The notes beneath the pieces were generated by a model. That model searched no databases. It worked only from the letters and a program-made list of their open reading frames with translations, and was not told where the DNA came from. Source: Sipunculus nudus (Eukaryota > Annelida > Sipuncula > Golfingiida > Sipunculidae). From it: a stretch of DNA of 64,000 nucleotides. Below, in pieces: positions 1-11,366 of the stretch. Each line of letters begins with the position of its first letter. The stretch's first letter is position 1. The position numbers and the translations under genes are program-made. The DNA lies in assembly GCA_026874595.1 (NCBI GenBank), contig CM049311.1:41357676-41421675 (forward strand), written 5' to 3'.

Positions 1-154
1 GCATGTCCAGTCCATGATCATTAATTCTGCAAAGTTTCATGAAAGTAGCTGCTGTGGCTGTTGAGATATTTGGTAACAGACGGTGGACGGTTGACAGTTG
101 ACAGTGGACGGCGGACGCTGCGCCATGGCATAAGTTCACAGAGTGAACTAAAAA
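1..154 (+). repeat. 3' end of a repeat element with CTAA terminus and hairpin
   Basis: A GGACGG/TTGACAG-rich microsatellite (about 80-120) is followed by a perfect hairpin, AGTTCAC (133-139), loop AGA, GTGAACT (143-149), and then AAAAAT. This is the same 3' layout as the P and Q elements but with its own hairpin sequence. The 5' end lies outside the window. Confidence 0.65.
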
Positions 155-482
155 TGCCCTCAACATAGGGAGCTTGTTTAAACAAGACGGGGCCAGTTTT
201 CCTGTGATGACTAACACGGTTTCTTGACCAAATAATTATTATTTTTCAAACCTGCACTGACAGGTAAACTGTGGGGAGGGCCTTCTGGTAATTGACTCCG
301 ACCCGAGCCAGGAAACCCCCATTAATTAGCTTACAAAAAACATTCATGGACTGTGAGCAGGGTTATAGGAGATAAGCAGATACTAATAACTTTGTGTAAT
401 ACAGAATTCATAACTATTTTGTCGTTTATATCAAATTATTACTATAGGCCCCATCGCGAAAATTAAACCCCTTGAAATTATG
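155..482. other. No feature seen
   Basis: This is low-copy sequence within the window. I see no open frame, RNA gene or repeat end here. Confidence 0.5.
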
Positions 483-1481
483 AACAAGGGACCTATGGGT
501 CACTGTGCTCAGCTGACGTTAACCTTGAAGGTAAAAATCTAAAATAATATCAAATGGAGATAAAGTGTAAGAGGAAGAGGTAATAAAGGCCATGGTTGGC
601 TTATATGATTGGTTTGTATTGATGAGCAAAAATTGTTGCAAATAATATTTTGTGACCTGACCATGTGTTTCCTAATGTTGAAACTGAAGCATGTGTGCAG
701 TTTGTGAACAAATGATCTGTACAATTACCATGATGATCATTAGTTGGCTTTTCGATTAACTATTGACATTTCAGTAGTTTACACATTTGTTCAATCAAAT
801 CTTTTTTTTTTGTATAATATATATTATTAAATATATGTTTTCTTATGAAATGTATACAGTTGAAATATAACTAATTAACAACATAAAACATGGCAAACAA
901 AGCCTGATCTCAAATTCTGCTGATGCAAGAAAATAATGAACAAATGTTTGTAATAAATCCTCATTTTTTTATCACATCAATTTTTTTTTTAATTTAAGTT
1001 TAATTTCTATACATTTTCAATATAACATATATATCTGAATATAAAAGTTGATTCATAATTCTCAATTGCATCATCATAAATCTCAATCTTGTCAGATAAC
1101 ACCACATCATGCATACAAATGTTTATTTATTTTTTACCACAAAAATATATCTTTTAAATCTGCAAAAAAATAAATATCTAAAAAAATACTTGATTTAGAT
1201 TTCACAATTTTTAATTGTGTCTTTATTTATCCATAATGTGCTTCATATTTTATCATAATTTAAGCATACTGATGGGTTCCATTATGATCGGTAAAATCAT
1301 TTAAAAGAAAAATGATTTCTTTAAAAATGCTACATTACACAACATTGCATCTTCTGGATTACACCTTGAATTACTTTTTCAAGGAAAGATTTTGCATATC
1401 AGAGTGGAAACAGCATTACAATTAAGGAGATACAGTGAAAACAATAACAATACTGCATAACACTTGGTGGGTTGGGTTTGC

Positions 1482-1507
1482 GGGGGGGGGGGGGGGGGGG
1501 GGGGGGG
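1482..1507 (+). repeat. Poly-G tract (G26) inside element A copy 1
   Basis: This is an uninterrupted G run, flanked by GGGTTTGC and AGGGGGATTGGGG. The same position in other A copies holds G21 (15797), G16 (18987), G18 (21857) and G19 (48243). In the TEAD transcript it would be poly-C. Confidence 0.9.
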
Positions 1508-2375
1508 AGGGGGATTGGGGTGGTGATATGAGAATAACTGTACACCTGTCACAGCAGGGGATCTCCCCCAGTGACTGTAACAAATCAGAAACCCTGGCAT
1601 AGCTGACTTCCAGTGACCTAGAGTGGGACCCTGCATCTGTAATCTGTAATCAAAGCAAATGACTACAATAGAGCCTCAAGAAAAAAATCAATAACTAGCC
1701 TAATTTTCAAGCTTTTACTTCTAAATTTCAGATTTAAACAAATTAAATATTTATGTTTACATGCTGTGAAAATTAAATCAATGGTACTTACAGAAAAAAA
1801 ACGTGCCATGGTCAAAGTTGGGCAAAATTTAAGGTACTGATTTTATTTTTATGCTAATTACTTAAAAAATTTACAAAATTCAGATCTAATTTTGGGTAAA
1901 CAATTGAATCTTAATTAAACATAGTTATATACTTGGGAAAATAGACTCTAGTTTCAAAATTTTTCATGTTAAGTGAGAAAATATTTTTCCTGATTTTTTA
2001 CAAAGTCCATTATGTTTGGGCCCATAACTTAAAGAATTTATATTTAACAGACTTAATTTCTGGCATGTACATAGGAACTATATAGAAGAATATTTATGGT
2101 AAAAATGAGGATAAATAGATGAGTGGTTTTGATATTAGGCAGTCCTGAAGTGTGAAAATAGGATTTTTATAAAAAATTGAGGTTTTTCCTTAATTTCTCA
2201 AAGGAACGAAGTCGCAAAGACCCAGTTTTCGGCTTGGTAGGAGATCTTGGGGACATCTAACATTATGTTGAATTTTGGATTCCTAGGTCTTACGGTTTTA
2301 AAACGTGCCACATCTACGGACGGACGGACGGACGGACGGACAGACGGACGGACGACGGACAATGGACCACGACTA

Positions 2376-2406
2376 TAGCTCAGATGACTTATAGTCAGCT
2401 GAGCTA
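2376..2406 (+). repeat. P-element 3' terminal stem-loop (type example)
   Basis: TAGCTCAG (2376-2383) pairs with CTGAGCTA (2399-2406). After one A/G mismatch, TGACT (2385-2389) pairs with AGTCA (2393-2397) around loop TAT. The element ends with AAAA directly after the stem. The same stem-loop is seen near 5250, 7770, 10370, 19870, 22735, 24675, 36785, 40655 and 49775. Confidence 0.85.
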
Positions 2407-2410
2407 AAAA

Positions 2411-2697
2411 TTGCCTGAGCATGAAAATTGAGCCAACCACAGTATATGTGCAAGATAAAAAGGTCTGAGATGAAAAGTTTTGCTGAAAATGCATCAACAA
2501 CCTTTTTCAAGATGTGTAATGTGACCTTGACCTTTGGCCTTGTGACCCCAAAATCAATTGGGATCTTGCTTTTTTAACGGGACATATAAACATTAAGTTT
2601 GAAATCCATACATAAAAAAAGCTGGAATTATCATCCAGAAACTAATTTTTTGAGAGACAGCTCCTGTGGCCCTGACCTTTGACCTTGTGACCCTAAC
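2411..2697 (+). repeat. Fragment of D-family repeat
   Basis: It carries GTGACCTTGACCTTTGGCCT (2521-2540) and CCTGACCTTTGACCTTGTGA (2671-2690), with the D-family phrases ACTGGAGTTATCATC-like and AAAATGCATC. No gene. Confidence 0.7.
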
Positions 2698-2876
2698 AAG
2701 TGACCCATGGGTCATGACGCTCAGCTGACTGGGAAGAGATTCGCAAAAGGAAATTTTATCATCAGAATGGTAGTATATACCCATTCAACTGAAGCATCAA
2801 ACAGATTAACCAACAGGCCAAGATTTAGTCTGTATTTATATATCTCAAAAATAGAGAAAAATGTGTAAACTTTTAA
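2698..2876 (+). repeat. Isolated P-type 5' end
   Basis: AACAAGTGACCCATGGGTCA followed by GCTCAGCTGACT marks a P 5' terminus. The following roughly 150 bases have no 3' end before the C element begins. Confidence 0.6.
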
Positions 2877-3880
2877 AACTAGAATACGGGTAACCGACAA
2901 GTGACTACATGTATCTGCCAAAATCGGATAGTGAGGCATGGATTGAGTGGCAAGGGGAAATAGAGTGAGGTATGTTGCATATTAGCATGGATGTCTGCAG
3001 CCTAAATGTGTATGTAGGTTGTGCCACCTACCACAAATCCAGAAAGCTGTCCAAGTTGTATACACCTGCAAAATTTTAGGCAGAAAAGTCAAACCACTAC
3101 ATGTATATGAGCGATTTTTGCCCATGGCGGACAAACAGACAAACACTGTGCAAAAATCTTTGCAGGTAACCCCTCCAGTTTTGTGTATGATAAAGACCTA
3201 TGTGAGATCTAAACACATGCACAATTTTGGCCCAATCGGTCAAATGGTTCCTGAGATATGAGCTTGGATGTGTCCAGCGTTAACTAGAATGTAGGTGGCG
3301 CCACCTGTCATAAAATCAAGAAAGCTGTCCACGATGTATAAACCTGCAAAATTTTAGGCAGTTATGTCGAACCACTACAGAGAAATGAGTAATTTTAGGC
3401 CACTGCAGACTAACAGACAGACGCTGTGCAAACATTGTTACAGGTGGCGCCACCATTTTTTGTGTATGTTACAGAGCTATCAAAGGGCTACATTTGTATA
3501 AATTTTATTTCATGATCGGTCAAACGGTTCCCGAGATATAAGCTTGGATGTCATCAGCGTGAACGTGAACGTAGGTGGCGCCACCTGTCATAAAATCAAG
3601 AAAGCTATCCTGGATGTATACACATGATGAATTTCAGGTGAATTAGTCACTGCAGAGACATGAGTGATTTTAACCCACCATTTTTTGTGTATGTTATAAA
3701 GCAATCCAAGGGCTACATTTGTATCAATTTTATTTCCTGATCGGTCAAACGGTTCCCGAGATATGAGGGTTTATTAGTGGAAACAGACCCACAAATGGAC
3801 ACTGGATAGAGAGGAAAGGTCAGAGGTCAATGCAAATTGGTTAGGCACCAGTTCACATGTGACCTGATAATAGGCGGATA
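2877..3880 (+). mobile_element. C-type element, truncated at 3' end
   Basis: The 5' end reads AACTAGAATACGGGTAACCG, then GTATCTGCCAAAA (2911-2923). The body is tandem ~290-bp units with AAGCTGTCCA-type phrases, AGATATGAGTGATTTTAACC-type phrases and the 12-base palindrome GGTGGCGCCACC at 3294, 3443 and 3574. The C-type 3' hairpin (see 32303-32332) is missing; B-family sequence follows directly. Confidence 0.7.
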
Positions 3881-5264
3881 CAAAAATACAGATGGCTCCA
3901 CCAGTCTGCAGAAACTAATAAAAACACTTAATGGTCAATATCCATGCAAAAAATCATGGTGATCTCTGCATTAGTTGTTCAGATACTTCAGTTTTTGTAT
4001 CAAATTGTCCATTATTCTAAGGGATACTTCGGAGTCCTATAGCTTGAAGGATATGGGTAACAGAGACCTAATTTCAAGTTTCCACAGGCACCTTTCATGG
4101 GCCTCCTTGCATGACAAGAATGAAGATTCTAGGTCCAGTTGTTGCGATTTGTACCCTGTTGACAGATAACCACATATTTAAAGGTCTCAAAAAAAAGAAA
4201 AAAATTTGTAAAAATTTGAAAAAAAATAGAGGTGGCACACCCAGTCTGCAGAAACTGATGGAACAGCTCATGATCAATATGTATGCCTAAAATCATGACC
4301 ATCAGTGTTGTAGTTATTGAAATACTGCAGTTTTTGTATCAAATTTTCCATTATTCTGGGGGGGGGGTATTTTGGACCCATACAGCTTAAAGAATATGGG
4401 TAACAGAGACCTAATTTCAAGTTTCCATGGAGACTTTTCATGGGTCTCCCTGTGTGTCAAGAATGAAGATTCTTGGTCCAGTTTTTATGATTTGTGCCCT
4501 GTTAACAGATGTTCATATCTTTAAAGGTCTCAAAAATACAGAAAAATTTCGTAAAAAAACCGAACAAATACAGGTGGCGCCACCAGTCTGCAGGAACTGA
4601 TCGAACATCTCATGATCAATATGTATGCCAAAAATGAAGACCATCAGTGATGTAGTTATTGAGATATTGAAGTTTTTGTATGAAATTTTTTACTATTCTG
4701 GGGGGGTACTTTGGGGCCCCATAGCTCAAAGGATATGGGTAACAGAGACCTAATTTCTGGTTTCCAAGGAGATTTTTCATGGACCTCTCAGTGTATTAAG
4801 AATTAAGATTCTAAATCCAGTCTTTATGATTTGTGCCTTGTTAACAGATGTTCACATTTTTAAAGGTCTCAAAAATAGAGAAAAATTTCGTAAAAAAAAC
4901 GAACAAATACAGGTGGCGCCACCAGTCTGCAGGAAGTGATGTAACCTCTCATGATCAATATGTATGCCAAAAATCATGACCATCAGTCAAGTAGTTAATG
5001 AGATATTGAAGTTTTTGTATGAAATTTTTTACTTTTCTGGGGGGTACTTTGGGGCCACATAGCTCGAAGGATATGGGTAACAGAGACCTAATTTCTGGTT
5101 TCCAAGGAGATTTTTTATGGACCTCTCAGAATCCCAAGTTACAAGGTTCTAGGTCCAGCGGTTACGATTTGTGCCTGGTTAAGGGACGGACAGACGGACA
5201 GACGGACGATGGACAAAGAGTGATCGCTATAGCTCAGATGACTTTCAGTCAGCTGAGCTAAAAA
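3881..5264 (+). mobile_element. B-family tandem element, four ~340-bp units, P-type 3' end
   Basis: Units begin at about 3889, 4228, 4571 and 4910, each with a GGTGGCGCCACC-like palindrome, CCAGTCTGCAG, TTATTCTGGGGGG, ATATGGGTAACAGAGACCTA and GATTTGTGCCCTGTTAACAG. The last unit runs into GGACGGACAGACGG and the P 3' stem-loop, ending GCTAAAAA. The third and fourth units are the most alike. Short open frames recur at the same place in several copies. Confidence 0.8.
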
Positions 5265-5490
5265 TGATATGAATCATCCACTATTCGCAAGTGAGCTTTG
5301 TTCAAGATGGAAGATCTGAGATGAAAAGTTTGGCTTAAAATGCATCTACAATATCTTGAAAGGTCCAGTGACTTTGACCTTTGACCTCATTACCCTAGAA
5401 CCTATAGGGTTCTTACTTTAATGGTAGGCCATACACAAGTCACATTTGAAATCCATATGGCTATCAACACTGGAGATATCATAAGAGGTG
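5265..5490 (+). repeat. D-family fragment
   Basis: It contains GACTTTGACCTTTGACCTCA (5370-5389) and AAAGTTTGGCTTAAAATGCATC, shared with the D arrays at 16633 and 36892. Confidence 0.65.
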
Positions 5491-6025
5491 TGTGATTTTC
5501 ACCAAATATGGAAATATTAAAGGTCAAGGCAACTCTCATGGTAAAGGTCATGACCCAAATTTAAATAGACTTCATCCCATAAACCATCTCTCTACATGTT
5601 CATAATATGAAAGAAATCTGTCCATTAGTTTTTGACTTATAATGCTCACAGTACTTTCAAGTGGCAATTATGAGGGTATTAAAAGGCGTAAAAACAAGTT
5701 TCCAGCATATCACAAAGCTAATCAAGATCTTCAGTCACCTTGATTTTGGACCAGTCCATGCAAGCTTTCTTTAGATATTAAAGAATTTGTGTTATTTTCA
5801 GCAAAAATGGATCTATTCAAGGTCAAGGTCACTCTCCTAGCAAAGGTCATGACCCCATTTTAAATAGGCTGTGTCCTCTTACCTATATCTATACAAATGT
5901 AAAGTTTGAAAAAGACCAGTGGAATATTTTTTTAGTTATCCTGCTCACAAGATTTTTCTGCGGCAGCGGTGGGACCGTCGTGAAACCATTGTATCCCAAC
6001 TTTGTCTGGGGATACAATTATCAAT
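5491..6025 (+). mobile_element. R-type element, 3' portion
   Basis: Two ~250-bp units with AAGGTCAAGG..ACTCTC and GTAAAGGTCATGACCC are followed by GCGGCAGCGG and a terminal hairpin, TTGTATCCC (5989-5997) with GGGATACAA (6009-6017). The same units and end recur at 53380-56828. Confidence 0.7.
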
Positions 6026-6109
6026 AATTTGTCAAACACATAATCAAATTATGCATACTGATGGGTAAAATTATATTTTAATTTGTTAAATTTATTAAAA
6101 AGAAAATTA

Positions 6110-7781
6110 TTTCTTTAACAAGAGCACAAAAAATGGTGCATAAAATATACTTGTCGCATATCTTGTGACCTCATGAAACATGCAGGAATTTTGCCAAGAA
6201 TATAATTCTGGTGAGAAACTACCCATTAATCTTTACGAGTTTATGTAAATAATATCAATCAGAACATAGGTTATCAATGACAGCCCCAAATACCATCTTT
6301 ATTTCAATTTGGCTCCCCCTCTATTTGTCGACCCCCAAAAAAATTTTGTAAGTAAAATCTCTAAAATGATTCTAATTCCGAGACTGCAGATGATGTCGAA
6401 GTGAAATGCTTCCGTCTTTCGCAGGCACCACAGTTTGTATCCAACTTGCAGTCTTATTACATGACATGATATCATGCAGCATCCATATCAAAATTGAACT
6501 TGTTTTAAATAAAATTTATTTTTAGGATACAAAGATTCATTTATCCTATTCATAATATTAATAGTGTTCAATAGTTCCAAATGAGTGTCCGTGACTAAGC
6601 AAACTCGTAACCCATTCCATGAACACATGTGCCCCATGTACAATTCATGTAGGATATTAAGCATGTGAGAATAAAGCAAATTCTATTGACAGTTATCTTG
6701 ATTACTATAAACTTACTTCAGGTACTTTTATTGCCCAGGGGCGCAATAAACTTGTCCACCGTTACGCAATTCTTGTGTCTCTCATAGACTGCATCATGGA
6801 ATAATGTTAACATAGTTGGAATGATCATCTTAGTTGAACATGATCGAGCGTGGTTAGTTTTTTCCCCGAATGTATATGTTTCACGCGCCTTTACTTTCTC
6901 ATATTAATTACGTATTATGCTAATCAAAGTTATCTGATAATTGGCAGTTATTTTAGGAAAAGTATTCTTAAGAATGTAAATAGTCATTGGTCATATTGTT
7001 TTGTTCACATTTTACCTGCTGTGCCTGTGTCAATTAACAGAGCCAGGGTTTGCTACTAAAACTGAAACTAAAATTCAGCCACTTCGTACATTCACGTGAA
7101 GACTCGTAGTGATCATTTTCTAAAGTGACTGAGCTCAGTTTGATTAATAATTTGAAAGACAATGTATAATTCATGTGACGGTAAGAAGCCCCTTTGTAAA
7201 TAATGTAAAGCTTTCAAAACATTAAAACTTAAATACCCCTAATACCAATCAATCTATAATTCTCAAGTCTCAAAGCAGCTTGGCATCTCTAGGCAAGGTT
7301 ATCTAACTGGTTGCCTCTAAAATCTTGACCACCACAAGTGCAGCAGTAAGATAATTTTCAAATATTCTCTATTATCTGGACCTTTGAGAATATTTTTTTT
7401 AGTGGTCACCAAATTGGAATAAAGACGGTAAGTCTAGAAAACTCTGACCTCATTAAACATGCATGGATTCTGTCAGGAATTGAACATAGGATGATAATAT
7501 TTCTGTCGAGTTTCAACAAAATGCATGTTTTGGTAATTAAGTTATCACAGCAACACCACAAAGTAGCCTGGTGACTTAAACACCAGTATGGCTGGATTTT
7601 GCCTAAAATCTAACTCGGGTTAGATAATCCAAGTAGTTATGGTGAGTTTCATGAAAATCCAGCATAGCTCTTGTAAGATATCACAGTGACACTAAAAGTT
7701 GATGCACAGAAACAAGGCAATACCACAAAGCATGATGGAGGATTGCTATAGCTTAGATGACTTATAGTCAGCTGGGCTAAA
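6110..7781 (+). mobile_element. F-family element with P-type 3' end, split by a DNA transposon
   Basis: The 5' half is AACAAGAGCACAAAAAATGG through 6290; the 3' half resumes at 7431 (CTGACCTCATTAAACATGCA...) and ends with the P stem-loop and GGCTAAAA at 7781. The next element's 5' AACAAGGG starts at 7782, so the two abut head to tail. Related F fragments lie at 14769 and 24688. Confidence 0.65.
6293..7428. mobile_element. TA-flanked DNA transposon, about 1.14 kb, non-autonomous
   Basis: The ends are inverted: left CCATCTTTATTTCAATTTGG; right reads, reversed, CCGTCTTTATTCCAATTTGG. TA dinucleotides lie on both sides (6291-6292, 7429-7430), as in Tc1/mariner/pogo-type insertions. It shares its ends and blocks such as ATTACGTATTATG and GGCAGTTATTTT with the longer copy at 30241-31928. 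No transposase frame is visible. Confidence 0.8.
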
Positions 7782-10382
7782 AACAAGGGACCCATGGGTC
7801 ACGGTGCTCAGCTGTTATATATGATAAAAAAAATATGATTTAGAAGTGAGGCACATGCTTGTTTTGTGTGGAAATAAATATAAGCTGTATTATGAGTTGC
7901 GTGTGTTTAGCTTATGTATGATTTTGATTGTATCTTTGGAGACAGGGAAGAGGATTGATTTTATTTATTTTATTAACAAATGGAGTGCTATTGTCACACA
8001 GATTTTGACTTGGCCATATAACTTATAAGCAGAACATATAATATAAGAGTTTAACTATTTATTAAAAATAATTAAAAATTGTCCCAAATATGATTTTTAT
8101 TAAAAATAATAAGGGAATACTATGATTTTTTAAAATAAAATACAACTGAAATGATTATTAAAATAATATCAAAGAATATATTCATTAATGCATTCATGAA
8201 TACATTTTGAAAGTATTTGCACTGGTATTCATATACTTTCATTTTACCTGAATTCCCATTCTTATGCAAGAAATTTTATAAAGGAGTACATATTCATATT
8301 CAAATACATTTGCAAAGTATTCGCACCATGTCTGGTATTTATTCAGTTTTCACCAAACAATGATGTTGAGAATCCAAAATATACAAAATTCACACATTTA
8401 AATAATGATCATAAGTACCTGGTTTTATGGCTTTTATTCATATTAAACAAAAATAAATGTAATACATTCATTTTGGACTAATTTCATATCAATGTACACA
8501 CTAGACAAAGCAGGAATCTAGATTAATATTATCAACTGCATCTTTGTCTATCATTAATTTCCTTCATATGATCCCTAATGATTAGTAATGAATAATAAGA
8601 TTTATTTTTTATCATTAAAATTGAACTGAAAAATACCATAGGTGACTGCATGGTGTTATTTGGAATACGTGACATTCTATCAATCGACACAAGATTCTTA
8701 TATCATCAGTAACTAGTTAGTTAGTTTCCTGTTATTATCAACTAACAAATTCCTTTTCTATTTTTCTTTAATTTGTTATTAAAAACCAATAAAAATTTAT
8801 TTGTTTATTGTTATGTTGTTCGTAAAAACTACTAGATGAGTTGGGTTAGACACCTCGATCAACTGTGGCTGGCCATAAGCTGCCTGGCTGCCCCAGTGTA
8901 TGCCTCGCGTCAAGCGTGCATAATTTGATGAAAGGTCAACAAGGTCAACATACAGGTGACTCAAGAGGGGCTGGGGAGAGCTAAGGTCTGACATGATCTC
9001 ATAAAATACATTAATAAAAGCTACAATTTATGGCCAATTTCTTTCAGCTTTCTAAACTAAAAAGTTGAAATCCTTATGTGTGCATGATATGAAAATTACA
9101 TCAACAGTGCTCACAGGAAACAAACGTGCCATGGTCAAAGTTGGGCAAAATTTAAGGTACTAATTTTATATTTATACAAATAACTTATAAAATTTGAAAA
9201 ATTCAGAACTAATTTTGGGTATTCAATTGAATCTTGATAAAATAATGTTACATCCCTGACAAAAAATCTCTAGCTTCAGCAATCCTCTTGTTAAGGGAGT
9301 AAATATATTTCTTGATTTTTTACAAAGTGCATTATGTTTGGGCCCATAACTTAAAACAATTACGCAATATTGACATCATTTCTGGCATGTGCATAGAGAA
9401 TGTATAGAAAAATATGTATATTATATATGATTAAAGTCAGATCAGTGGTTTTGATATTAGGCAGTCTTGAAGTGTAACAATGGGTTTTTAATGAAAAAAT
9501 GAAGTTTTTCATTAATATCTCGAAGGTATTAAGTCCTAGTGACCAAATTCTTGGCATGGTAGAAGATTTTGGAGACATCTAATTGTATGCCAAATTTTAG
9601 GAACTGAGAGCTGAAGCTGGGGAGCTGAGCTCTTGCATACTGCATAACACAAGCTTGATGTAAACATTATGTTACATGGTGCTTGAAAACCTGAATAAAA
9701 TCTACAGTTTTTGATCAACTGGTTTCAAATTTTTGGTGTTAACAGACAAAATGCTAACAAAAACATGCTGTGAAAATTAAATTCACAGTACTTACAGGAA
9801 AAAAACGTGCCATGGTCAAATTTGGGCAAAACTTAAGGCACCAATTTTTTATTTTTGTTAATATTTCAAAAAAATTATTGGATTTTGATCTAATTTTGGG
9901 TATACAATTTAATTTTGATCAATTAAAGTTATATTACTGGAAAAAAGTCCATAGCACATGTTTTGTGTTAAGTGATCAAATATCTTTCCTGTTTTTTTAC
10001 AAAATGCATTATGTTTGGGCCCATAACTTTTTTAAATTATATAATACAGACATAATTTCTGGCATGTACATAGGAACTATATAGGGGAATATTTATGGTA
10101 AATATGAGGAAAAACAGATGAGTAGTTTTGATATTAGGCAGTCCTGAAGTGTGAAAATAGGTTTTTAATAAAAAATTGAGGTTTTTCCTTAATTTCTCAA
10201 AGGAACGAAGTCGCAAAGACTAAGTTTTGGTCTTGGTAGGAGATCTTGGGGACTTCTAACATTATGCCGAATTTTGGATTCCTAGATCTTTTGGTTTCAA
10301 AAAGTGCCACATCGACAGACCGACGGACGACGGACAATGGACCATGACTATAGCTCAGATGACTTATAGTCAGCTGAGCTAA
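7782..10382 (+). mobile_element. P-type element, interior G plus two VI units, full length
   Basis: It starts AACAAGGGACCCATGGGTCA with GCTCAGCTG and ends with a short GACGGACGACGG tract, the P stem-loop and GCTAA at 10382. The G part (7782-8800) is shared with 20607-20926/22750-23026 and 38023 onward. The VI unit occurs twice (about 9050-9600 and 9760-10310). The overall plan matches 38023-40671. No coding region was seen. Confidence 0.75.
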
Positions 10383-10456
10383 TAATATGACATAAGATTC
10401 ATAAGAGTTCTTATAGTCAGCTGAGCTAATAATATGACATAAGATTCATAAGAGTT
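10363..10456 (+). repeat. 47-bp tandem duplication covering the P 3' end and its flank
   Basis: CTTATAGTCAGCTGAGCTAA plus the flanking TAATATGACATAAGATTCAT AAGAGTT occurs at 10363-10409 and again at 10410-10456 with no visible change. The duplication joins half of the terminal stem-loop to host flank. Confidence 0.9.
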
Positions 10457-10976
10457 GAGTTTGTGAATGAAAGTTATTTAAAAGTTTCTATATTAATAAC
10501 TTTCTCAAATTTACAGACATATTTTCACTGTAACTAAAGCAATCACAAATTTTTAGAAGGCAGCTTCAAATATCTGTTCATGAAGTCAGTGGGTCTGCCA
10601 TTCCATTGCAAGTTATTCTAAAAAATATACTAATAGAATTTATGTAGACCCACGTCTTGCTCCATATAAAATGTAAATAAACTATGTTAATTGCAAATGT
10701 ATTTGCAGTTAATAATTTTATCTCATTTGCATTTTAATATATTTGCATTTTAGTACTTTGAGCGTTTGCATTTAAATGCACTCAGTCACATTTGAACTAT
10801 TAGCTTTAGATCTTAATTGTTTTAACCTAGTTTATTTACTGTACCAAGGACAGACCCCTTGTACTCAAGTACAATTAAGATTCCTGTGCTTGTACTTGGT
10901 CTTATACTTTTCAATTTCAGAAATGCTTGAACTTAAATACAGTCCCCTTCTACTTGAACCAAGTATAGTTTCTTAC
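10457..10976. other. Low-copy part of intron 3 next to exon 3
   Basis: There are no repeat ends here. It contains ATTTGCAT at 10725-10732 and 10741-10748 and GTTTGCAT at 10764-10771, resembling POU octamer sites. Otherwise nothing was recognised. Confidence 0.5.
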
Positions 10977-11156
10977 AGCTGGACCTGTTCCGTAAGGGGG
11001 TCGTACAGATGGGCCAACAGCAGGAGGGACATTTGGCAGGCCAGAGGGGAAGGCTTTCTGGTGGATGGCAGAAGCTGACACAATCTGAGCAGACGACATG
11101 GAGGCCATCTGTTGAAGGGCTTTTTCTTTGGCAGCATGGTCCTGCAGGTTTGTAGC
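10977..11156 (-). CDS. TEAD: TEAD/Scalloped, coding exon 3 (linker after the TEA domain)
   Basis: This is a 60-codon, phase-0 exon flanked by GCATTACAG|GCT and CCAGCT|GTAAGA. It encodes ATNLQDHAAKEKALQQMASM, then SSAQIVSASAIHQKAFPSGL, then a proline/glycine-rich PNVPPAVGPSVRPPYGTGPA tail (residues 118-177). The AKEKALQQMASMSSAQIVSA block is the conserved segment found after the TEA domain in animal TEADs. The proline-rich end is the variable linker that leads to the YAP-binding domain. The next exon lies beyond the low-coordinate edge of the window, so the YAP/VGLL-binding half and its palmitoylated cysteine cannot be assessed. A second acceptor 15 bases into the exon (CTGCAG|GAC) would remove ATNLQ and start at Asp; family members exist with both lengths here. 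The product is secure, the exact 5' boundary less so. Confidence 0.94.
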
Positions 11157-11158
11157 CT
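11140..11158 (-). promoter_or_regulatory. Tandem 3' splice sites at exon 3 (optional ATNLQ)
   Basis: Read on the minus strand, ACAG|GCTACAAACCTGCAG|GAC contains two AGs 15 bases apart, both phase 0. The upstream AG gives LK-ATNLQ-DHAAKEKAL; the downstream gives LK-DHAAKEKAL. The second matches the spacing of several TEADs with LKD directly followed by an AKDKAL-like block, while other paralogues carry a 4-5 residue insertion. Either or both may be used. Confidence 0.55.
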
Positions 11159-11366
11159 GTAATGCAATGTCCAGCATTAGAGATCTCAAAATACATCAAC
11201 CTGAAGCATGTTTTCCTGAAGACAACCAAATCTGCTAAATCATTTTTATTCATCTTATAACACTATCATGCACTTCCATATCTAAACATCCCCTCTTCAC
11301 CATCTAAACAGGGGCTCTACAAAATCTATGTAGATCCCAAACAAAATACAAAAACAACTTCTAATA

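Larger units (their letters stand above)
483..2410 (+). mobile_element. P-type element, interior A, copy 1 (apparently full length)
   Basis: It begins AACAAGGGACCTATGGGTCA and then GCTCAGCTGA. It ends with a GGAC microsatellite (about 2317-2360) and TCAGCTGAGCTAAAAA, so the 10-base motif GCTCAGCTGA recurs inverted at the 3' end. The interior contains a G26 tract (1482-1507) and the VI core unit (TTTGGGCCCATAACTT, TATTAGGCAGTCCTGAAGTG, GGTAGGAGATCTTGGGGACA). Copies with the same interior lie at 14866, 18120 and 20927, with a related one at 47659. No coding capacity was seen; antisense frames reading SVRPSVRPS come from the microsatellite. Confidence 0.8.

Noticed and set aside
2521-2540. Isolated GTGACCTTGACC matches as host hormone-response elements
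   Set aside because: Each match I saw belongs to a D, J or R repeat, so the repeat is the simpler source; kept only as a finding about repeat-borne motifs.
11043-11078. The + strand frame over TEAD exon 3
   Set aside because: It is the shadow of the minus-strand coding exon.
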